Assembly (NCBI GenBank): GCA_036924085.1 | Contig: JAVGWX010000011.1 | Span: 36,024,210 to 36,088,209, forward strand | Length of the DNA: 64,000 nt | Origin: Ariolimax columbianus | Lineage: Eukaryota > Mollusca > Gastropoda > Stylommatophora > Arionidae | Direction of reading: 5' to 3' | Shown here: piece by piece, positions 58,330 to 64,000 of the stretch | Position numbering within the stretch: position 1 is the first letter of the stretch | Layout of the letters: every line of letters starts with the position of its first letter | Made by a program: the position numbers and the translations under genes | Notes under the pieces: generated by a model | What the model saw: only the letters and a program-made list of their open reading frames with translations | Database searches by the model: none | What the model was told of the DNA's origin: nothing

Positions 58330-58610
58330 GCTCTCTTCTCTTCCATTATAGACTTGCCAAGTCTTCCTTTTCATTTGTACATAAACAACTTTACTCTTCC
58401 ATTATTCCATAGCCCAGGCTTCCCTTCCATTATAGACTAGCCAAGTCTTCCCTTCCATTTGGAAAGAACCAACTTTACTTTTCCATAATAGCCAAGCCTG
58501 CCTTTCCATTATAGATTTGCCAAGTCTTCCTTTCTATCATAAAATAGTAAAGCTTTCATTTCCATTATAAAATAGTCAAGCCTTCCTTTCCATTATAAAA
58601 TTGGCGCTGA
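58330..58610. repeat. Degenerate repeats of a Cys/Ser-rich sounding CTTCCATTATAG unit
   Basis: CTTCCATTATAGACTTGCCA and variants (CTTTCCATTATAAAATAGTC) recur about seven times with uneven spacing. Old, decayed array. Confidence 0.75.
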
Positions 58611-58619
58611 CCTTTCTTA

Positions 58620-59235
58620 TTTATTCTGCTTAATTTTGTCAGCAAATTCAAATATGGCTCAGTCTTTGTTTCATGTGCCTCCGCTGAAAGTGTGAGTAAC
58701 CAGACATTGATGGAACCCAAACGTCACACAGCACAGGACAAAAAGAATGGCTTGTTTGTAGCAAGCGGTGGGCTGGCTTCGTCTATCGCACTGGCTCAGT
58801 TCTCTCGCACTCATTGAACGCATTCGGATGCTGTCGGAGATACTGCATGATTCGAGGACAGCGAAAAAATTCTCGTGTTGTATCCCGTATTACGTTCGTT
58901 GGTAAAACAGTGAGCGTGTTCTTAAACAGTTGGAAAGACTTGTTCACATAGAGCGATGTGTCAGACAGTGATGATGGATCTTACGTGAATTTTGAAAAAT
59001 AAACGTATTTTATTTATGTTGTTCGGTCTAACTAAACAATATACATCGACTCGGGAATATCGACTGTTAGTCGCGCATGTCAATTGTCGTGCCGTAAGCT
59101 TTTTTGTGTGATTTAATTGTCAGATATATCCCCCACTGTGTTCCAAGGACATTACAATAGGTAAACTTATCGTTTACTTCTTTGTCTTTTAACAAAACCC
59201 GTCAAGACGCGTTGTTATTCTTTCTTTCCTTTTCG
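58620..59235. other. Intergenic DNA without recognised feature
   Basis: No motif, array or SINE head seen. Confidence 0.45.
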
Positions 59236-59239
59236 CTTT

Positions 59240-59560
59240 TGTCCTGCTTATGCCTTTCAGTGTCAGGTTATGAAGAGGTTTCTTGACCAGGCCCTAGTAA
59301 GTGCTTCGTACATGGGGAGCTTTACTGCTTCTGTTATTTCTGCTATCCATCTTTTGTGTTACCGGTCCTTGACTTTGTATCCATTGTATCTGTGAAGCAT
59401 TGCTTTATGAGGGATACTATCTGGTGTTTGACTTGTCACGGGGCCGAACCATTTTGTTTGCTGTCTCTTGATGAGGTCTAGCAATGGTGTTGTACTTACT
59501 TACCTCCTAATATCTTAGTTTCTGATTCTATCCATTCTTGTTACTCCAACATTTCATCTC
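59240..59560 (-). pseudogene. RTE-like LINE C-terminal relic
   Basis: The minus strand reads GVTRMDRIRN, DIRR, TTPLLDLIKRQQTKWFGPVT, SQTPDSIPHKAMLHRYNGYK, then KRWIAEITEAV. It matches RRDRIRNxDIRxxLxxxPLLxxIxxxQxKWFGHVxRMxxxxxPxxAL...RW.DDI. Confidence 0.78.
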
Positions 59561-60204
59561 TGTTGTTACGCTGTTTCTTCTATCTATATTTGTTAGTGCC
59601 CAATTATGGCACTGATAGCACAATGTGGGTAGGAACATCGTGTTGTAAAGCGTTATTTTCGAATCCACTGCCACGTGTTTATATTATTCAACGCATTCAA
59701 CTCCTTTATCCCTCCACCATGTACGAGGCATTGCTTTATATATTTTGTCTTTCAAACATGTATGTCTATTCCACACTCACAAAGCATTTGAGAAGTATGA
59801 GGGACGGAGTTTGAAATGTTAAGCGTTAGGGAGTTTTTTTTTAAAATCCTAGAGGGGGTAGACTCCCACACTTTACATGTTAGTAATCTGTTTCGACATG
59901 CTCTCAGTGTTGTGACTCGTGTATTCTTGCCTCTATGATACAGAGCCCGTACGGAAGCGATTCCCTCTTATAGTAGGCCTTAATACACAAACGTGGATGT
60001 ATATAAGGAAAGCCATGACCAGCCTGATGTTATTGATATCTTGATAAAACTTGTCCAGGAATGGTACTGGTGGAGACTATTTGTGGTGTATGTTTTCGTT
60101 ATACACATTGGGCATGAGATGCACGGCAGTGATTCTATCCACGCTATCACATTCACACCTATTTGTAATGGAGATGATTATTATATAATCCCTTGTGGAG
60201 GAAG
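59560..60204. other. Intergenic DNA, unrecognised frames
   Basis: A 78-codon frame at 59993-60229 has a hydrophobic stretch (WYWWRLFVVYVFVIHI) but no family signature and overlaps the start of the next array. Confidence 0.35.
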
Positions 60205-60765
60205 ACTTTGGTCAGGCACAATATACTGATCAGACATGTTAGTCATGGTCAAGCAAAATATACTGATCAGACATGTTAGTCAGGGTCAGGCAAAATATAC
60301 TGATCAGACATCTTAGTCAGGGTCAGGCTAAATATACTGATCAGACATGTTAGTCAGGGTCAGGCAAAATATACTGATCAGACATGTAAGTCAGGGTCAG
60401 GCAAAATATACTGATCAGACATGTTAGTCAGGGTCAGGCAAAATATACTGATCAGACATGTTAGTCAGGGTCAGGCAAAATATACTGATCAGACATGTTA
60501 GTCAGGGTCAGGCTAAATATACTGATCAGACATGTTAGTCAGGGTCAGGCAAAATATACTGATCAGACATGTTAGTCAGGGTCAGGCAAAATATACTGAC
60601 CAAGACCCTCACTTTGGATTTCTCGTAGCCCTCCATGGACACGGGATGTTTTCATGGCAGACCGGCTAATGAGATGAGGGAGTGACGTGATCCCTGTAGT
60701 AGTGAGCGTATCGTAGATGAAGCCAGCCACTAAACTTTGCTTAGTGTTTTAAATATATTCGGCCT
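60205..60765 (-). mobile_element. Element M, copy with expanded 37-bp tail
   Basis: On the minus strand the body (60740-60610) reads GGCTTCATCTACGATACG, GCCATGAAAACATCCCGTG and GGTCTTGGTCAGTATATTTT, collinear with 22580-22730. It is followed by about ten 37-bp units (60600-60222) in place of the single unit of copies 1 and 2. Confidence 0.85.
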
Positions 60766-61830
60766 GTCTGTGAAGTGGTTCACTGATCTAGCCACTCCTG
60801 TCTGTGATGTGGTTCACTGATCTAGCCACTCCTGTCTGTGATTTGGTTCACTGATCTAGCCACTCCTGTCTGTGATGTGGTTCACTGATCTAGCCACTCC
60901 TGTCTGTGATGTGGTTCACTGATCTAGCCACTCCTGTCTGTGATGTGGTTCACTGATCTAGCCACTCCTGTCTGTGATGTGGTTCACTGATCTAGCCACT
61001 CCTGTCTGTGATGTGGTTCACTGATCTAGCCACTCCTGTCTGTGATGTGGTTCACTGATCTAGCCACTCCTGTCTGTGATGTGGTTCACTGATCTAGCCA
61101 CTCCTGTCTGTGATGTGGTTCACTGATCTAGCCACTCCTGTCTGTGAAGGGGTTCACTGATCTAGCCACTCCTGTCTGTGATGTGGTTCACTGATCTAGC
61201 CACTCCTGTCTGTGATGTGGTTCACTGATCTAGCCACTCCTGTCTGTGATGTGGTTCACTGATCTAGCCACTCCTGTCAGTGATGTGGTTCACTGATCTA
61301 GCCACTCCTGTCTGTGATGTGGTTCACTGATCTAGCCACTCCTGTCTGTGAAGGGGTTCACTGATCTAGCCACTCCTGTCTGTGATGTGGTTCACTGATC
61401 TAGCCACTCCTGTCTGTGATGTGGTTCACTGATCTAGCCACTCCTGTCTGTGATGTGGTTCACTGATCTAGCCACTCCTGTCTGTGATGTGGTTCACTGA
61501 TCTAGCCACTCCTGTCTGTGATGTGGTTCACTGATCTAGCCACTCCTGTCTGTGAAGGGGTTCACTGATCTAGCCACTCCTGTCTGTGATGTGGTTCACT
61601 GATCTAGCCACTCCTGTCTGTGATGTGGTTCACTGATCTAGCCACTCCTGTCTGTGAAGGGGTTCACTGATCTAGCCACTCCTGTCTGTGATGTGGTTCA
61701 CTGATCTAGCCACTCCTGTCTGTGATGTGGTTCACTGATCTAGCCACTCCTATCTGTGATGTGGTTCACTGATCTAGCCACTCCTGTCCGTGATGTGGTT
61801 CACTGATCTAGCCACTCCTGTCTGTAGTTG
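60766..61830 (-). repeat. 34-bp minisatellite, about 31 copies, probably from an I-like LINE
   Basis: Unit CACTGATCTAGCCACTCCTG plus TCTGTGATGTGGTT. GAAGG variants at 61146, 61350, 61554 and 61656 are spaced 204, 204 and 102 bp, i.e. 6, 6 and 3 monomers, showing block duplication. On the minus strand the unit reads RQEWLDQ/EPHH with a +1 frame slip per unit. The adjacent LINE relic leads into it as ILRNNYRQEWLDQ. Confidence 0.9.
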
Positions 61831-61834
61831 TTTC

Positions 61835-62160
61835 TCAGGATCTGCTTGCAGTTCTGAAGTGTGATACTAGGTAGTGGCTGTGGAAGCGTTGTCCCTGCTT
61901 CTGGTCAGCTCATCAGCCTTCTCATTTCATGGGACTCCGACATGACCAGGTATACACTGGAGCACCACTTCCGCTCCATAAGAGGTGGACAACTGATAAA
62001 TTAATGTGTAGATGTTATTAACATCTGGAGACATTCTGGTTTCCAATGACATCCATTGGTACTTCCTTTGCTAGTTTGTTGAATAGCTGGTATCTCAGTC
62101 TGTCGTGGCATGAATGGAGACTTTAGATCACCACTTGTTGACTTATTGTGTTGCTGGTAA
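61835..62160 (-). pseudogene. I-like LINE RNase H relic
   Basis: The minus strand shows HDRLRYQLFNKLAKEVP at 62120-62070 and, lower, VVLQCIPGHVGVP, stop, NEKADELT (RNase H last Asp), then QILRNNYRQEWLDQ at the array border. These blocks are in an order that suggests two copies or a rearrangement, since RYHLFNKL normally follows the RNase H. Confidence 0.7.
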
Positions 62161-62179
62161 AGTATTATAACTATCATCA

Positions 62180-63190
62180 TCATCATGTAGCATGTCCTTT
62201 ACAGAACGTCGCTCTCATGACAGCCTGTCTGAAAGAAACTCTATCTTTCGCCAGTCTTCCGGCCTGTCTCAAGGTCAAATCCAGCGTCTCCTTGATATCC
62301 TGAGTCCATCGCCTTCTCCGTCGGCCACTGCCTCTTTTCCCAGTGACCACGTCTTCCATAACCGCTCTCTCCAGTCCATTGTGGCGGTTGACGTGTCCAA
62401 AAAACCTCAGTTTTCGGGTCATTTATGAGCAAAATCTCCTCCACATCCAGGTCTTGCCGGATGAATTTGTTTGTTGCTTCCTCTGACCCCGGGATTTTCA
62501 GGACCCTTTTTTGTTGCACTGTGTGTAAATCTTCGCTCTTAGTGCTTTTTGTAATCGTCCATGTTTCACATCCATAGGTTTGCCACAGGAAAAATGCATG
62601 TTCTTAGGATTTTTAGCTTCAGCTCCATGTTTGTACTATGCCATAAGTTTTATATACTCCTTATCTTCTGCATTGCCATATTCAGTCGTCTTCTTACTTC
62701 TTTTGTACAGTCTCCATTGTTGTTCAGTATTGATCCCAGATATTCATTATGTGAAATATTTTCAATCTCTTCGCCAGCTATCTCGATTTTAGGTTGATGT
62801 TGTCTTATCAGTTGTCATTATCTTTGTTTTCTTTGTATTCAGGTAGAGATTCTGGGCTTCACTATGTTTCTGGACTAATTAAATTATTTGTTCTAGGCCC
62901 TTGGCGCTGTTCTAGAGCAAAACTGTGTCGCCGGCATATCGTATTTCCGGTATCTCCTTTCCTCCTATTGTGAAAGGATCGAAGTCTGTATAAATTGGAT
63001 CTGCCTTTACATTACTGATGTTTTCCGCATATATGTTGAGCAGGTATGGTGAAAGAATGCAGCTCTGTCTGACCCCGATGTGTATCTCAAACCAATTTGA
63101 GGTTTCACCATGTATTCTGACGGCTGCTTGCTACACCCTGTAGAGGGTTTCTATTAGTTGAACCAGATGTGTTGGGAAGTCCATATGTTT
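62180..63190 (-). pseudogene. RTE-like LINE relic: RT palm to C-terminus
   Basis: From the right: LVQLIETLYRV, GVRQSCILSPYLLNIYAE, EIRYADDTVLL (catalytic YADD), KTKIMTTD. The middle is degenerate, then RKLRFFGHVNRHNGLERAVM, EDVVTGKRGSGRRRRRWTQD and IKETLDL, ending ATFCKGHAT. The order and spacing fit one element of about 1 kb. The last 79 codons are open (62422-62183). Confidence 0.87.
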
Positions 63191-63334
63191 CATAACGTTC
63201 CAACATCTACTGATATTTTACAAACAGAATGTTCATAATGAACTAAAACACGAGAAGAAAATTAGGCACGCGGCCTGCTAGGTCCCTTATCCGTCATCGT
63301 TGCTGCAATTAAATATAGTTTATCATCATCATTA

Positions 63335-63425
63335 TCAAGTTATTTAGTCCTGAAACAGAACCTCATGTAGCCACTAAATGAAACATGTAGTCCTGAAACA
63401 GAACATCATGTAGCCATCAAAGAGT
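63335..63425. repeat. Two-copy tandem duplication
   Basis: AGTCCTGAAACAGAACCTCA followed by TGTAGCCACTAAATG is duplicated with small changes. Confidence 0.85.
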
Positions 63426-63429
63426 CCGT

Positions 63430-63765
63430 AGCTCCAAACTCACTGTCGCTTTCGCAAAGCCTGTTTGTAGCCCCAATACGGATTGTTAACTTCCTTTAAA
63501 CTAAATGCTTACAGTTCTGTAAAGGGTTCTAGTCGTGAAAGCGGACGTAATCTTGAAAACAGATGTAGCCATGACAACGAATATAGCCAAAGACACGATT
63601 GTCGGCCATAGCAACGACTGGAGCATAGAAAGAAAAGTAATTGTAATTTTGAAAATAAGTTCATGTTTTGGCTAGGTGTTTTGTTTTGTTAACTTTCTTT
63701 GCTTGGGTGTGTCTGCTGTACTCATGTTTAGCTCTGAAATGTCTGTTATGTTATGTCTAATGAGA
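63430..63765. other. Intergenic DNA without recognised feature
   Basis: Short alternating GTAGCC/GTAATC-type strings only; no gene seen. Confidence 0.45.
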
Positions 63766-64000
63766 TCATCAAGTCATTCAGTCCTGAGACTGTTTGAGGT
63801 CCCTGACCCCCATCATCAAGTCATTCAGTCTTGAGACTGGCTTGAGGCCCCTGACCCCCATCATCAAGTCATTCAGTCCTGAGACCGTTTGAAGTCCCTG
63901 ACCCCCATCATCATGTCATTCAGTCCTGAGGCTGGTTTGAGGTCCCTAACCCCATCACTAAGTTTTTAAGTCCTGAGGCTGGTTTGAGGCCCCTAACCCC
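63765..64000. repeat. About 50-bp tandem repeat, about 5 copies, running off the edge
   Basis: Units of CATCAAGTCATTCAGTCCTG and GGTTTGAGGTCCCTGACCCC. A related phrase occurs at 7270-7320. Confidence 0.92.

Overview
The window is nuclear DNA of an animal. The only host gene I can support is the 5' part of a DEAF1 orthologue (minus strand, four coding exons between 10162 and 1228). Almost everything else is transposable-element debris and tandem repeats. The mix (CR1, RTE-like, jockey-like and RNase H-bearing I-like LINEs, mariner, tRNA-derived SINEs, very abundant minisatellites) fits a lophotrochozoan, most likely a gastropod mollusc. That assignment is inference; no rRNA, mitochondrial or lineage-specific gene is present to fix it.

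Layout. 1-10400: DEAF1 exons 1-4 with introns of about 4.4, 0.6 and 3.0 kb that hold LINE, SINE and mariner fragments. 10400-11090: AT-rich upstream DNA. 11350-14760: an RTE-like LINE relic interrupted by a long open I-like LINE. 14985-18960: mixed LINE pieces, a tRNA-like SINE, a dispersed repeat pair and a hairpin. 19560-23940: minisatellites that have themselves received insertions. 24440-31050: LINE relics and five more minisatellite arrays. 32350-34740: a mariner-derived satellite and a mariner foldback. 35300-38290: LINE relics with in-frame expansions. 38490-43000: SINEs, a large RTE-like relic, a second mariner foldback and a TA microsatellite. 43250-46990: a second I-like LINE nested in CR1. 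48590-50330: a large 50-bp array. 50385-56060: jockey-like and I-like relics, including a same-family self-insertion. 56320-64000: further arrays, a repeated element with a 37-bp tandem tail, and an RT relic.

Two results stand out. First, the DEAF1 intron between exons 3 and 4 has its 5' splice site copied nine extra times in a 45-bp array at one end, and its 3' splice site copied three extra times in a 34-bp array at the other. Second, several minisatellites are clearly seeded from transposon coding sequence: mariner (60 bp), jockey C-terminus (47 bp), RTE-like C-terminus (30 bp and about 40 bp), RTE-like RT (57 bp), and probably an I-like LINE (34 bp). Short-period tandem duplication acting on whatever sequence is present, including splice junctions and transposase cores, is the common thread.

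Intact target-site duplications at several insertions (1588/2680, 11523/14318, 22966/23334, 36114/36223, 43941/46670) allow a relative order of events to be read. LINE clade names rest on motif recognition, not on a tree. Boundaries of degenerate pieces are approximate, typically within 20-50 bp.
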